This document shows positions 1 to 8,821 of a DNA stretch of 64,000 nucleotides, piece by piece. Origin of the DNA: Collinsella aerofaciens (lineage in GTDB: Bacteria > Actinomycetota > Coriobacteriia > Coriobacteriales > Coriobacteriaceae); NCBI RefSeq assembly GCF_015546965.1, contig NZ_JADMUF010000009.1, positions 58,628 through 122,627 of the forward strand, read 5' to 3'. Under the pieces are notes generated by a model that made no database searches, was not told the DNA's origin, and was given only the letters and a program-made list of their open reading frames with translations. Positions within the stretch are counted from its first letter, which is position 1, and the number at the start of each line of letters is the position of its first letter. The position numbers were made by a program, and so were the translations under genes.

Positions 1-441
1 GCGTGCGGCTGCACCGGCGGCATCTTCTACGACAACTACTGCGTCTGGGGCGGCACGGACAAGATCTTGCCGGTCGATGTCTACATCCCCGGCTGCCCGC
101 CCAGCCCCGCGCAGACCGTCTACGGCTTTGCCATGGCACTTGGCCTGCTGGACCAAAAGCTCCATGCCGAGACCACGGTGGAGGCCGCCGGCGAGCAGGC
201 CGATATCCTGCACCCCGGCGTGCCGTACAAGCTGCGCGTTGCCATTGAGCGCGAAGCTCGCGCCATGAGCGGCTACCGTTACGGCCGCGACTTGGCCAAC
301 GAGTTTATGGATACGCTCGAGGGCGCGCCCAAGGGCGATATCCGCGGTGCCATGGCGCTGCTCATCGACAAGCAGGATGATCCTCGCCGCGTTGAGGTGT
401 ACTCGGCGTTACAGGATCTGGTGCTGGCCGGAGGTCGCTAG
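1..441 (+). CDS. [NiFe] hydrogenase small subunit, HycG/NuoB family (5' end missing)
   Basis: The gene runs in from the left edge; 146 residues are present in frame from base 1. The cluster-binding end of the NuoB/HycG family is visible: ACGC followed by GGIF (residues 1-9) and PGCPPSP (30-36), whose Cys32 is the last [4Fe-4S] ligand. The tail after it (LHAE, then ILHPGVPYKLRV and GYRYGRDLANEF) matches HycG/HyfI of formate hydrogenlyase better than respiratory NuoB. In that complex the subunit carries electrons to the NiFe site of the large subunit at the inner face of the membrane. The stop codon is directly followed by the hycH start, so they are co-transcribed. The choice of HycG over another group 4 hydrogenase rests on the two following genes. 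Confidence 0.85.
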   Translation, partial: ACGCTGGIFYDNYCVWGGTDKILPVDVYIPGCPPSPAQTVYGFAMALGLLDQKLHAETTVEAAGEQADILHPGVPYKLRVAIEREARAMSGYRYGRDLANEFMDTLEGAPKGDIRGAMALLIDKQDDPRRVEVYSALQDLVLAGGR

Positions 442-1023
442 ATGGAGCTCACGGACCGCTCTGGTTACTTTGCGGGCCCCGGCATGCTCGGCGGCTCTTT
501 TGGCGATGCCTCGCGCGCAAGCGACGAGGCCGCCGAGGGCGTCGCCGACCCCTGCCTGGGCCATACGCCCGACCAGGTGGTCTTCTATGAGCTCACGCGT
601 AAGTTTGTGGAGACCGAGGAAGACGTTCCCCAGGAGGCCTGCGACGTGCTGTACTACACGCTCGCCGTGGGCCACCACACCGGCGTGCTCGACTGCTTTG
701 AGCCGCGCCTGTCGGTGCCGGTGAACGTGTTCTATTCGCTCGTCGACGCGCTGCCGGAGGGGGAGGCCAAGACCAAGTTCGAGGCCATCCGCTCCTTTGG
801 CGAGTGCCAGCTCGACAAGGCGGCGGTGCCGTCGTTGCTCGAGGCCTGCGACACGCTGCTCGACGATCGTGGTTTTCGCGGTTCGGCCAAGGCCGGCATC
901 TCGGTGTTCGATGACGACTTTGGCCTGCATGCCCAGCAGGTTGCGTTCTTAATGAAGTTTCGCGATCTGGTTGAGCGCGTGCGCGATGTGTCGGGCGTGT
1001 ATCTGACGGGAAGGTTGCAGTAA
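442..1023 (+). CDS. hycH: HycH-family formate hydrogenlyase maturation protein
   Basis: The 193-residue product contains the HycH signature: VVFYELTRKFV, then the run YYTLAVGHHTGVLDC near residues 70-85. HycH is needed for assembly of hydrogenase 3 and formate hydrogenlyase in enterobacteria; its precise action is not known. The first 45 residues are a Gly/Ser/Asp-rich extension absent from the 136-residue E. coli protein. The start codon abuts the stop of the small-subunit gene, and its own stop overlaps the hycI start (TAATG). The order hycG-hycH-hycI is that of the enterobacterial operon, which supports all three calls. Confidence 0.85.
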   Translation: MELTDRSGYFAGPGMLGGSFGDASRASDEAAEGVADPCLGHTPDQVVFYELTRKFVETEEDVPQEACDVLYYTLAVGHHTGVLDCFEPRLSVPVNVFYSLVDALPEGEAKTKFEAIRSFGECQLDKAAVPSLLEACDTLLDDRGFRGSAKAGISVFDDDFGLHAQQVAFLMKFRDLVERVRDVSGVYLTGRLQ

Positions 1024-1526
1024 TGGGTCGCGTTGTAGATGGTCGTGTGAACGGCGCCCCGTTTGCGGGTATCGTGCTCACGGCGGGAAGCGTGCTGCGC
1101 GCCGACGATGCCGCCGGCCCCGTGCTCTCCAAAAAGATGGAGGACACGCCCATCGCCGGTTGGTACACCATCGACGGTGGGCAAACGCCCGAGGACGACA
1201 TCATCGAGGTCAAGCGCGAGCGTCCGCCGCGCCTGGTGTTGGTCGATGCCGCCGACATGGCGCTGCCCGTCGGCGCCATCCGCCTGCTCGACAAACGCGA
1301 TGTGGCCCGCAAGTCGATGTTTACCACGCATTCGCTTCCTTTGTCGATTCTGATCGAGGAAATCGAACAATCGTGTGATGATATCGTCTTCGTTGGGATT
1401 CAGCCGGGCGACACGGAGTTCTACAACCCCATGTCCCCGGAAGTCTTTGACGCCGTCGACGCCGTGTATGACGCCGTGGCCGCCAACGACTTTTCCCACT
1501 TTGTCCGCTTGGGGCAGGAGCTATAG
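1023..1526 (+). CDS. hycI: Hydrogenase maturation protease HycI
   Basis: This 167-residue protein is a member of the HybD/HycI aspartic-type maturation proteases, which cut a short C-terminal tail from the hydrogenase large subunit after nickel is inserted. The family fingerprint is clear: LRADDAAGP at residues 25-33 (Asp29 aligns with the nickel-sensing Asp16 of E. coli HycI), LVLVDAADM around 71-79, TTHSLPL with the metal-contacting His, and VFVGIQP. The first 15 residues are an extension relative to E. coli. The start overlaps the hycH stop by one base, so translation is coupled. The hydrogenase large subunit it would process lies outside the window, to the left. Confidence 0.9.
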   Translation: MGRVVDGRVNGAPFAGIVLTAGSVLRADDAAGPVLSKKMEDTPIAGWYTIDGGQTPEDDIIEVKRERPPRLVLVDAADMALPVGAIRLLDKRDVARKSMFTTHSLPLSILIEEIEQSCDDIVFVGIQPGDTEFYNPMSPEVFDAVDAVYDAVAANDFSHFVRLGQEL

Positions 1527-1565
1527 GAGCGCTTGTCCCTGCTGATTAGGAAAGAAGTGATTGAC

Positions 1566-2405
1566 ATGGCAGATTCCAAGGTGGAGTACCCCGCTCCCGA
1601 TTGCCTGGCGCCCGCCGCGATCGAGGCCAAGACCGAGACCGCCGGCGTGACCAAGGCTAACCTGCCGGTCGCTAAGGCCTTTCTGTTGGCAATGTTCGCC
1701 GGTGCGTTTATCGCCTTCGGCGGCCTGTTCTTTACGGTGTTTTTGAGCGACAGCACGCTGGGCTGGGGTGCCCAGCGCGTCGTGGGCGGCCTGTGCTTTT
1801 GCCTGGGCCTGGTGCTCGTGCTGGTGTGCGGCGCCGAGCTGTTCACCGGTAATTCGCTTATGGTCTGCGCGCTCAAGAGCAAAAAGATCACCCTGGTCCA
1901 GATGCTCAAGGCTTGGGTCGTCGTGTGGCTTGGTAACCTTGCTGGTGCCCTGTTCATCGTCTTTTTGGTGTACATGGCTGGCATTTACAAGCTCAACGGC
2001 GAGGCGGTCGCCAATTCCATGGTGAGCGTCGCCGCCGGCAAGGTGACGGTCGACTGGGTGACGATCTTCTTCCGCGGCATCCTATGCAACATCTTTGTGT
2101 GCCTGGCCGTGTGGATCGGTACTGCCGGCAAGACCGTGGTCGATAAGGTCGTTGGCATTCTGCTGCCCATCGCAGCCTTTGTGGCCTGCGGTTTTGAGCA
2201 CTGCGTTGCCAACATGTACTTTTTGCCCATGGGTGCCGTGATGCATGCATGCGGTTATGGTGCCGAGGTCGCCGGGGCCGATGCACTCAACGCCGCGGGC
2301 ATTGCGTTTAACCTATCCGCCGCCACGCTGGGCAACATCGTGGGCGGCGCGGTTCTGATCGCGCTCGGCTACTGGTTTATCTACGCCAAGAAGTCCGAGG
2401 CGTAA
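1566..2405 (+). CDS. Formate/nitrite transporter family channel (FocA-like)
   Basis: The 279-residue membrane protein belongs to the pentameric FocA/NirC channel family. Hydrophobic segments are spaced as the six helices of that family, including AFLLAMFAGAFIAFGGLFF (around residues 41-59), CGAELFTGNSLM with the conserved NS after the first half, and FEHCVANMYFLP in the second half. Next to formate-hydrogenlyase genes, formate is the likely substrate, but nitrite or another small anion cannot be excluded by sequence reading. I chose ATG 1566 because AGGAAAG lies 11 bases upstream; the TTG at 1533 and GTG at 1557 in the same frame are poorer. It ends just before a strong terminator, so it closes the hyc operon. 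Confidence 0.88.
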   Translation: MADSKVEYPAPDCLAPAAIEAKTETAGVTKANLPVAKAFLLAMFAGAFIAFGGLFFTVFLSDSTLGWGAQRVVGGLCFCLGLVLVLVCGAELFTGNSLMVCALKSKKITLVQMLKAWVVVWLGNLAGALFIVFLVYMAGIYKLNGEAVANSMVSVAAGKVTVDWVTIFFRGILCNIFVCLAVWIGTAGKTVVDKVVGILLPIAAFVACGFEHCVANMYFLPMGAVMHACGYGAEVAGADALNAAGIAFNLSAATLGNIVGGAVLIALGYWFIYAKKSEA

Positions 2406-2427
2406 GGTACCGTCTGTTTGACGTTGG

Positions 2428-2463
2428 GCCTCCCGCGGGGCGTTGCCGTGCGGGAGGCTTTTT
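2428..2463 (+). terminator. Rho-independent terminator after the formate channel gene
   Basis: GCCTCCCGC (2428-2436) pairs perfectly with GCGGGAGGC (2450-2458) and is followed by five T. It separates the hyc/foc operon from the next oxidoreductase gene. Confidence 0.9.
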
Positions 2464-2527
2464 GGGTCTGGGGCTCGTTGCCGGGCTGTTGGCCCGTTGT
2501 GTTTGGCTTGTGAAAGGGGTAATCGAG

Positions 2528-4642
2528 ATGGCATCTGCTGTGAAGCGTGACGGCGCCGTGGTGACCACATGCGGGGGATGCTATGCCGATTGCGCCTTTG
2601 CGGCACGCGTTGAGGACGGTCGCGTGGTGGCCGAGCTGCCGGTGCCGGGACATCCGTGCGCGGCGCGTGCCCTGTGCGCCCGCGGTCGGCATCGCCTGTC
2701 TATGCCGTTTGACGAGCGCGACCGCATCGTGCACCCCATGCGACGTCGCCAGGATGGCTCGGGGTTCGATGCGATTTCCTGGGACGAGGCGTTTGCTCAG
2801 ATTGCCGAGCGCCTTTTGGGGGTTGTTGACGGGCATGGTCCGCGCGCGCTGGGCATGACACTCGGCGTGCCCTCGTTCGACCGCTACTGGGCGTATCGTT
2901 TTATGCATGCGCTGGGTTCGCCCAACGTGTACGGTGCCGACGGCGCCTGCGAGGTGAGCCGCCTGACCGGCTGGGAGCACAGCCTGGGCTACAGCCCGGC
3001 GTCCGACCTGGCCCACACCGATTGCATCATGTACCTGGGGCGCTCCATCGTGGATTCGTCGACGACGGGTGCAGTCGATGCGCTCAACGATGCGCGTCGG
3101 CGCGGGGCCAAGATCATTGTGGTGGACCCGCGGCGCAGCGGCTCGGCCGCGCTTGCCGACCGCTGGCTGCGCGTGCGCCCGGGCTGCGACTTGGCGTTGC
3201 TGTTGGGTATTGCCCACGTGATGATTGCCGAGGGCCTGTACGACCACGAGTTCGTGGACCGCTATACCACTGGCTTTGACGAGTTGGCGCAGGCGGCCCG
3301 TGCCTGGACGCCCGAGTGGGCCGAGTCCATGTGCGACGTGCCGGCAGATGACATCCGCGCGACGGCGCGCGACCTGGCTGCTGCGGCGCCTGCCGCCGTT
3401 GTCGACGCGGGCTTTCACGGTGGCATTGGCATTGCGTATGCCAACAGCACCCAGACGGCGCGCGCTATCTGCCTGGTTGATGTGCTGTTGGGCTGCCTGG
3501 GGCATGTGGGCGGTGCGCTCAACCCGCCCACGCCGCTTGTGTTGGGCGACCTCGATCCCGCACGCTTTGCGACGCCGACGGTGCCGCGTGAGCCCAAGTT
3601 GGGCTCCGAGCGCTATCCGCTCGTCGATCCGGTGCGCGGCCTGTGCACGACCATCGGCCAATCGATCCTCGCCGGCGACCTGCGTGGGCTCATCGTCTAT
3701 GCCAGCAACCCTGGTGCGGGTTACGGCAACGCCGATGCGTGGCTTGGCATCTTGCAGCAGCTCGACCTGCTCGTGACGATCGATATTCGCTGGTCTGAGA
3801 CGGCGCGTGCGTCTGACTATGTGCTGCCTGACGTGACGTATCTGGAGGCCGACCGCGGCGTGGGTACGGTCGTGGGCCGCAACGATGCGCGCGTGTTCTA
3901 CCGCAGCGCCGTGCTGCCGGTCTTGCATGACGATACGCGTCCCGGCCGGGAGATCTTTGCCGGCCTGGCTGCTGCCTGCGGCGTGGGCGAGTATTTTGAC
4001 TTTACGCCTGACGACTTGGCGGCTGCCCAGGTGGCTCCGTTTGGGATCGACCTCACTGCGCTCAAGGAGCGCGGTTGGGCAGACACGGGCGTGCCGCTGC
4101 CGTCGCGTACGGGCAAGCCGGTGGTTCCGCTCGACGGCGGCAAGATTGCGCTGGCAAACGACGTATGGGAGCGCGCCGGCTTGGGTCGTGTGCCTGGCTG
4201 GATTGCGCCCATGGTGGAGCCGGGGCTGGGGATGTTTCGCCTCATTAGCGGCAACCGGCCCTTTGAGTCGCACACTTCGCGCAGACTTGCTGCGGCGGGT
4301 GCTGCCGAGGCAGGTTCCGACTTGGACGCCGTGCAGATGAATGCCGATGTCGCCGAGCGCATGGGTATCGCCAACGGCGAGGTCGTCGAGCTGGTGAGCG
4401 ACATGGGCCGCGACCGCGTACGCGTGGAGACCACGCCCTATCTGCATCCGGCGTGCATCTTTACGTCGGCGGCTCCGGGCGGGCGTTCGTTTGGCGCTGG
4501 CGCGGATGGCGCCCAGGCACTTGGCGTCGGCCCGCTCGACCACACGCCGCTGCGCTGGGACCCCATTACGGGCGCCGCGCTCACCCAGGAAAACGCCGTT
4601 CTCGTGGAAAAGATTGCTGCGCGCGGGGATAATGACGAGTAA
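2528..4642 (+). CDS. Molybdopterin-dependent oxidoreductase with N-terminal [4Fe-4S] cluster
   Basis: The 704-residue protein is of the DMSO reductase/formate dehydrogenase superfamily. A [4Fe-4S] site is formed by Cys15, Cys18, Cys22 and Cys50. Pterin-binding stretches include IIVVDPR and the C-terminal molydopterin-dinucleotide domain (RLISGNRPFESH onward, then VQMNADVAERMGI). The probable Mo/W ligand is Cys141 in ADGACEVSR, read from an ordinary TGC codon, so this is not a selenoprotein. No twin-Arg signal is present, so it is likely cytoplasmic. Substrate is unknown; polysulfide/thiosulfate reductases and Cys-type formate dehydrogenases share this layout. ATG 2528 has GAAAGGGG eight bases upstream. 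Placement between the formate channel and selA suggests a formate-linked role. Confidence 0.85.
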   Translation: MASAVKRDGAVVTTCGGCYADCAFAARVEDGRVVAELPVPGHPCAARALCARGRHRLSMPFDERDRIVHPMRRRQDGSGFDAISWDEAFAQIAERLLGVVDGHGPRALGMTLGVPSFDRYWAYRFMHALGSPNVYGADGACEVSRLTGWEHSLGYSPASDLAHTDCIMYLGRSIVDSSTTGAVDALNDARRRGAKIIVVDPRRSGSAALADRWLRVRPGCDLALLLGIAHVMIAEGLYDHEFVDRYTTGFDELAQAARAWTPEWAESMCDVPADDIRATARDLAAAAPAAVVDAGFHGGIGIAYANSTQTARAICLVDVLLGCLGHVGGALNPPTPLVLGDLDPARFATPTVPREPKLGSERYPLVDPVRGLCTTIGQSILAGDLRGLIVYASNPGAGYGNADAWLGILQQLDLLVTIDIRWSETARASDYVLPDVTYLEADRGVGTVVGRNDARVFYRSAVLPVLHDDTRPGREIFAGLAAACGVGEYFDFTPDDLAAAQVAPFGIDLTALKERGWADTGVPLPSRTGKPVVPLDGGKIALANDVWERAGLGRVPGWIAPMVEPGLGMFRLISGNRPFESHTSRRLAAAGAAEAGSDLDAVQMNADVAERMGIANGEVVELVSDMGRDRVRVETTPYLHPACIFTSAAPGGRSFGAGADGAQALGVGPLDHTPLRWDPITGAALTQENAVLVEKIAARGDNDE

Positions 4643-4694
4643 TTGACTCAGCCGATGCGTTCGACTGATTTACGTTTGTTTTGAAAGGCCGTAC

Positions 4695-6152
4695 ATGAGC
4701 GATAGCCAGAACATTTCCGATGAGGTGCGCGCCTGTCTGCGCGCTATTCCCTCCGTCAACGAGCTGCTCGTCGAGTGGCCGGTGGTGAAGGCGGCGGGGG
4801 AGACCTGCGACGCGGTGGTGCATGCCGCCGTCACGGCCGAGCTCGACGAGGAGCGCGCCGCCATTCGCGCCGGCGCCGCCCCACGCTCAAAACGCGAGCT
4901 GGCGTCGGCTATCGAATTCCGTGCGCATCGTTCTGCGCTGCCGAGCCTGCGTCCCGCCGTTAACGCCACGGGTGTGGTCATCCATACCAACCTGGGCCGC
5001 GCCCCGCTCGCGGAGTCGGCCGCCAAGGCCGTGGCGGAGGTCGCGCGCGGGTACAGCACACTCGAGTACGACGTGGACACCTGTTCGCGCGGGTCGCGCA
5101 AGGAGCACGCCGCACAGTTGATTCGCTCGCTCACCGGTGCCGAGGATGCGCTGGTCGTCAACAATAACGCCGCCGCGGTGTTGCTGGTGCTGGCCACTCA
5201 CGCTGCGGGCAAAGAGGTTATCGTGAGCCGCGGCGAGCTTGTCGAGATCGGCGGCAGCTTCCGTATCCCCGATGTTATGGAGGCCTCGGGCGCCAAGCTC
5301 GTCGAGGTCGGAGCCACCAACCGCACGCACTTGAGCGACTACGAGCGCGCCATCACGCCCGATACGGCCATGATCCTCAAGGTCCATCCTTCCAACTACC
5401 GTATCGAGGGTTTCCACGAGGAGGTAGGTTCTCGGGAGCTTGCGGCGCTTGCTCACAAGCATGGTCTACTGTTCTACGAGGACCAGGGGTCGGGCGCGCT
5501 CCTGCCCGATGACATCCTGGTCCGTGGCGGGGAGGAGACCACGCCGGCTTCGGTTTCGGCGGGGCTCGACATCGTGTCGTGCTCTGGCGACAAGCTACTG
5601 GGTGCAGCACAGGCGGGCATCATCATGGGCCGTCGCGATCTGGTCCAGGCCTGCGGGTCGCATCCGCTTATGCGTGCCCTGCGTCCGGGCAAGCTCGCAC
5701 TGGCGGCCCTCGAGGCCACGCTGCGCATCTACATGGACGGTGCCGATGTGGCCCATCGCGACATTCCGGTCCTCAGCATGCTTACGCTTCCTCAGGCTCA
5801 CCTGGAGCGTCGTGCGCGCAAGTTGCGCGATCTTATGGCGGCGGGGCTCGATAAGGCCGGCTGCCCGTGTGCTGTTGAGCTGGAGATCGTTGAGGAGGCG
5901 TCGACTCCCGGCGGCGGTTCGCTGCCTACCGTCGAGCTGCCGACGATGTGCGTTGCCGTACGCCTTGTTGACGAGCACCTGACGGTCGACGCGCTCAAGC
6001 GCTCGCTCGTTCAGGACTTCGATACGCCGGTCGTCACGCGCACCTCGCACGATCGCATTCTGTTTGACGTCCGCACGCTCGTGGGCGACCGCGATATCGA
6101 GACGGCGGCGTCGACGCTTTCCGCGTGCGTTGCCAAGGCGGCGCGCCGATGA
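4695..6152 (+). CDS. selA: L-seryl-tRNA(Sec) selenium transferase
   Basis: SelA converts Ser-tRNA(Sec) to Sec-tRNA(Sec) with selenophosphate. The 485-residue length is typical. The PLP lysine is Lys300 in SCSGDKLLGAAQAGII. Other family blocks are NATGVVIHTNLGRAPL (substrate end, about residues 90-105), STLEYD, NNNAAAVLL and YEDQGSGALL. ATG 4695 has GAAAGG six bases upstream. The stop overlaps the selB start (ATGA), so selA and selB are translationally coupled. Selenophosphate synthetase (selD) is not in the window. Confidence 0.97.
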   Translation: MSDSQNISDEVRACLRAIPSVNELLVEWPVVKAAGETCDAVVHAAVTAELDEERAAIRAGAAPRSKRELASAIEFRAHRSALPSLRPAVNATGVVIHTNLGRAPLAESAAKAVAEVARGYSTLEYDVDTCSRGSRKEHAAQLIRSLTGAEDALVVNNNAAAVLLVLATHAAGKEVIVSRGELVEIGGSFRIPDVMEASGAKLVEVGATNRTHLSDYERAITPDTAMILKVHPSNYRIEGFHEEVGSRELAALAHKHGLLFYEDQGSGALLPDDILVRGGEETTPASVSAGLDIVSCSGDKLLGAAQAGIIMGRRDLVQACGSHPLMRALRPGKLALAALEATLRIYMDGADVAHRDIPVLSMLTLPQAHLERRARKLRDLMAAGLDKAGCPCAVELEIVEEASTPGGGSLPTVELPTMCVAVRLVDEHLTVDALKRSLVQDFDTPVVTRTSHDRILFDVRTLVGDRDIETAASTLSACVAKAARR

Positions 6153-8116
6153 GTGGGGTCGAAGCGTTGGTGGAATGCCCTGTTATCGTTGGAACGGCGG
6201 GCCACGTCGACCACGGTAAGTCGGCGCTGATTGAGGCGTTGACCGGCAAGAATCCCGACCGCTTGGAGGTCGAGCGTTGCCGCGGTATGACCGTTGAGCT
6301 CGGCTTTGGCGAGTTGGCCCTGCCGAGCGGCAAGATCGTCGGCCTGGTCGACGTGCCGGGCCACGCGCATTACTTGCGTGCCATGGTGCAGGGCGCCACG
6401 GGCATCGATGTAGCCGTGCTGGTGGTCTCGGCCGTCGAGGGTGTGATGCCGCAGACCCGCGAGCACGTACATGTGCTGGAGCTGTTGGGCGTCACGCACA
6501 TGGTGGTCGCGCTGACGATGTGCGACCTGGCTGATGCCGAGATGACCGAGCTTGCCGAGCTCGATGTTGATGACTTTTTGTCGGGCACTGTGTTTGCGGG
6601 CGCGCCGATCGTTCCCGTGTCGTCAAAGACGGGCGAGGGGATTGATGCGCTGCTGGCAGCGCTCGACGAGTGCGTGGACGCCTGTTGGGCTGCCTGTCGC
6701 GATCGCGCCGAGCGAACCGACGCTGCGCCGCGCCTGCCCATCGACCGCTGTTTTACGATCAAGGGTGCCGGCACCGTCGTGACGGGTACGCTGCACGACG
6801 CGCCGGTTGCGGTGGGCGATGAGCTGGTCGCGCTGCCGTCGCGCACGATCTGTCGTGTGCGCGGGATTCAGGTTCATGGTGACACGCAGCGGGCGTTGCC
6901 CGGTCAGCGCGTGGCACTCAACCTGGTGGGCGACGGTGTCGCTTCGCTCGATCGCGGCGAGATGCTCGGTGTGGAAGGCCGTTTTGGCCAGACGCTGCGC
7001 TTTATGATGACATTGACCTACCTGGGCCGTGAGGGCGCCAAGCCGCGCGTGCTCGAGTCGGGCGCGCGCGTGCACGTGATGGCGGGTACGGCCGAGGTTG
7101 TCGGCCGCATTATGCTCATGGAGGGCGAGGCACCTGTGGCGGTGGGCGAGTCGCGTACCGTTCAGGTGCGTCTTGAGGACCCGCTGCCGCTGCGCGCCGG
7201 CGACCATGCCGTGGTGCTGTCGTATTCGCCGGTCATGCTCATTGGCGGCGGTCGCGTGCTGCTGTCGCGTTGCCGTCGTTCACGCGAGCTCTCTGCGGGG
7301 GAGCGCGCGCTGTATATGGCTCTCGAGGCCGGGGATGTTGCGGGCGCGGTGGACGCGTGGCTGGCGCTGCAGGCGCTGCCGGTTGCGGCTGCCGATGTTG
7401 CTGTGGCGCTGGATATGGCTGCCGGAGATGTTGACGCTGCGCTGCGCGCGCTGGTGGGCCAGGGCACGGTGTGTGAGCTTACCGCGGGCGACGTGGCGCT
7501 GTACACGAGTACCGCCGCGCTCGACGCCGCGATGGATGCCTTGGCGACGACCCTGTCGGCCATGCACGCGGCGGCTCCCAAGGAGACGGGCTTTACGCCC
7601 GGTGCCGTTGCCCATGCTGCCTGGCCTGCTGCCGACGATGCCGTTGCCGCGGCCTTGATTGCCGAGGGCTGCTCGCGCGGCGTTTGTGCTGCCGAAGGCG
7701 CCGAGGTGTTCGACCCACACTCCGCAGCCGCCGCTGCGCGTGTGGTGCGAGAGGCTTGCGAGCGGATTGTCGCGCTGCTTGACGAGGCCGGCCTGGACGC
7801 ACCGGTGCTTCCCGAGGTGGGTGAACAGCTGCAGCTCGGCCGCGACACCATGACGCGTGCCCTGCGCGAGCTTTCGCTCAACCGCTCGATCGTTAAGGTC
7901 GAGCGCGACGTTGCCCTGTCCGCTGCCGCCGAGGCCCATGCGCGTGAGCTCGTCGCCGCCGCCATTGAGGCAGCCGGCGGCGCTGCCACCACGAGCGTGC
8001 TGCGCGAGGCCCTGGGCGTGTCGCGCAAACGCGCCATCAGCATCTTGGAGCATCTGGACGCCGTACGCTTTACGGTGCTCGACAAGGAGGCCGGCGGCCT
8101 GAGGTCCCTGCGCTAG
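6149..8116 (+). CDS. selB: Selenocysteine-specific elongation factor
   Basis: SelB delivers Sec-tRNA(Sec) to UGA codons by binding GTP and, with its C-terminal winged helices, the SECIS hairpin in the mRNA. In this 655-residue protein G1 is GTAGHVDHGKS (residues 15-25), G3 is DVPGH, and the C-terminal half carries winged-helix segments ending SVLREALGVSRKRAISILEHLD. The G4 position reads LTMCD where SelB and other translational GTPases normally have T/NKxD, so the usual lysine is replaced by Met. ATG 6149 overlaps the selA stop; an in-frame TTG at 6125 is less likely. tRNA-Sec lies 454 bases downstream, beyond three palindromic repeats. Confidence 0.96.
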   Translation: MSGVEALVECPVIVGTAGHVDHGKSALIEALTGKNPDRLEVERCRGMTVELGFGELALPSGKIVGLVDVPGHAHYLRAMVQGATGIDVAVLVVSAVEGVMPQTREHVHVLELLGVTHMVVALTMCDLADAEMTELAELDVDDFLSGTVFAGAPIVPVSSKTGEGIDALLAALDECVDACWAACRDRAERTDAAPRLPIDRCFTIKGAGTVVTGTLHDAPVAVGDELVALPSRTICRVRGIQVHGDTQRALPGQRVALNLVGDGVASLDRGEMLGVEGRFGQTLRFMMTLTYLGREGAKPRVLESGARVHVMAGTAEVVGRIMLMEGEAPVAVGESRTVQVRLEDPLPLRAGDHAVVLSYSPVMLIGGGRVLLSRCRRSRELSAGERALYMALEAGDVAGAVDAWLALQALPVAAADVAVALDMAAGDVDAALRALVGQGTVCELTAGDVALYTSTAALDAAMDALATTLSAMHAAAPKETGFTPGAVAHAAWPAADDAVAAALIAEGCSRGVCAAEGAEVFDPHSAAAAARVVREACERIVALLDEAGLDAPVLPEVGEQLQLGRDTMTRALRELSLNRSIVKVERDVALSAAAEAHARELVAAAIEAAGGAATTSVLREALGVSRKRAISILEHLDAVRFTVLDKEAGGLRSLR

Positions 8117-8142
8117 ATCGGCCACCCCGCCCCACCTCCTCG

Positions 8143-8207
8143 GTTGCGGTGGAATAGTTCCTGTTTTCCGGTTGAGATGCCTCTTCCAGGAACTATTCCA
8201 CCGCAAC
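8143..8207. repeat. Intergenic palindrome, family A copy 1
   Basis: Perfect 21-bp arms at 8143-8163 and 8187-8207, beginning GTTGCGGTGGAATAG, with a 23-base loop. Three further copies occur at 23866, 30654 and 32261; arms of this copy and of the 32261 copy share the same tip (GTTCCTG). Confidence 0.9.
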
Positions 8208-8213
8208 TTTGAG

Positions 8214-8237
8214 GGTGGCCAGCTGAAGCTGGCCACC
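8214..8237 (+). terminator. Stable hairpin after selB
   Basis: GGTGGCCAGC (8214-8223) and GCTGGCCACC (8228-8237) pair perfectly around a TGAA loop. There is no T run after it, so it may be an mRNA end stabiliser rather than a true terminator. Confidence 0.5.
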
Positions 8238-8260
8238 TTGAGCCTTGAATCGGGCTGGTC

Positions 8261-8420
8261 GCCACGAAAGGGGCCTATCTACTACGTTCAGCCGACTATC
8301 CTCAACCATTCCGAAATTCACGAAATTAAAACCGCAGGTAGACGGCTTGCCGATTTTCTAAAAACGCGGGTATGGTCGACCCATGCCGGTCAAACGTAGT
8401 AGATGCCCCGTTTTCGTGGC
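8261..8420. repeat. Intergenic palindrome with conserved core, family B copy 1
   Basis: Arms of about 30 bases, 8261-8290 (GCCACGAAAGGGGC, later CTACTACGTT) and 8391-8420, pair with only one bulge and two mismatches. The centre contains TTAAAACCGCAGGTAGACGG (8326-8345) and GCGGGTATGG (8366-8375). The same centre, but with unrelated arms, recurs at 32059-32218; a shorter piece recurs at 63714-63827. Confidence 0.85.
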
Positions 8421-8429
8421 ACGACACTG

Positions 8430-8541
8430 GGGTAGTCTTTTTGGGACGGGGCTTTTTTAGCTACCCTATGTCAAATATGTTTTAAGCTTTGAGGGCTCCG
8501 GATGGGGCAGCTAAAAAAGCCCCGTCCCAAAAAGACTACCC
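8430..8541. repeat. Intergenic palindrome, family C copy 1
   Basis: Perfect 33-bp arms, 8430-8462 and 8509-8541, with a 46-base centre. The arm contains TTTTTGGGACGGGGCTTTTT. The right arm ends 29 bases before tRNA-Sec, so it could also act as a hairpin barrier or terminator upstream of that gene. Confidence 0.9.
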
Positions 8542-8570
8542 TGCTAGTTTGGTAAAATACGACCGCACTT

Positions 8571-8667
8571 GGGAACGGATGGGCTCCGGTGGGCTCCGCG
8601 GTCCTCAAAACCGTTGCGAGGCGTGCAAAACGTCTTGGATGTGTTCGATTCACATACGTTCCCGCCA
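8571..8667 (+). tRNA. selC: tRNA-Sec (anticodon UCA)
   Basis: The 97-base sequence folds as a bacterial selenocysteine tRNA. A long acceptor stem pairs GGGAACG (8571-8577) with CGTTCCC (8655-8661 region); an eighth pair would be G-A. Two linker bases precede a 6-bp D stem, GGGCTC on both sides of a CGGT loop (8581-8596), the same loop as in E. coli. The anticodon stem GCGGT/ACCGT (8598-8602, 8610-8614) encloses CCTCAAA with TCA at 8605-8607. A long variable arm follows, then ATGTG/CACAT around TTCGATT, discriminator G8664 and an encoded CCA. It sits between selB and mobA, beside the genes that use it. The rest of the gap to mobA (8668-8821) shows nothing I can name. Confidence 0.95.
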
Positions 8668-8821
8668 TACGCTACCAGCGCTTTTGTGCTCGCGGTCTTG
8701 CTGCGTGCCGCAAAGGCGCTGTTTTGTTTTTGCACGAGCTTTTCGTAGTGCCGCTATTTCGGCGGCGGTATTTAGCTTCGTGCACCGGGTTTTGAGCATG
8801 CCGATGGGGGTGGTTTGCCGT

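Noticed and set aside
2528-4642. Selenocysteine formate dehydrogenase
   Set aside because: The probable metal ligand is a normal Cys codon (TGC at 2948) and there is no in-frame TGA or SECIS-like need.
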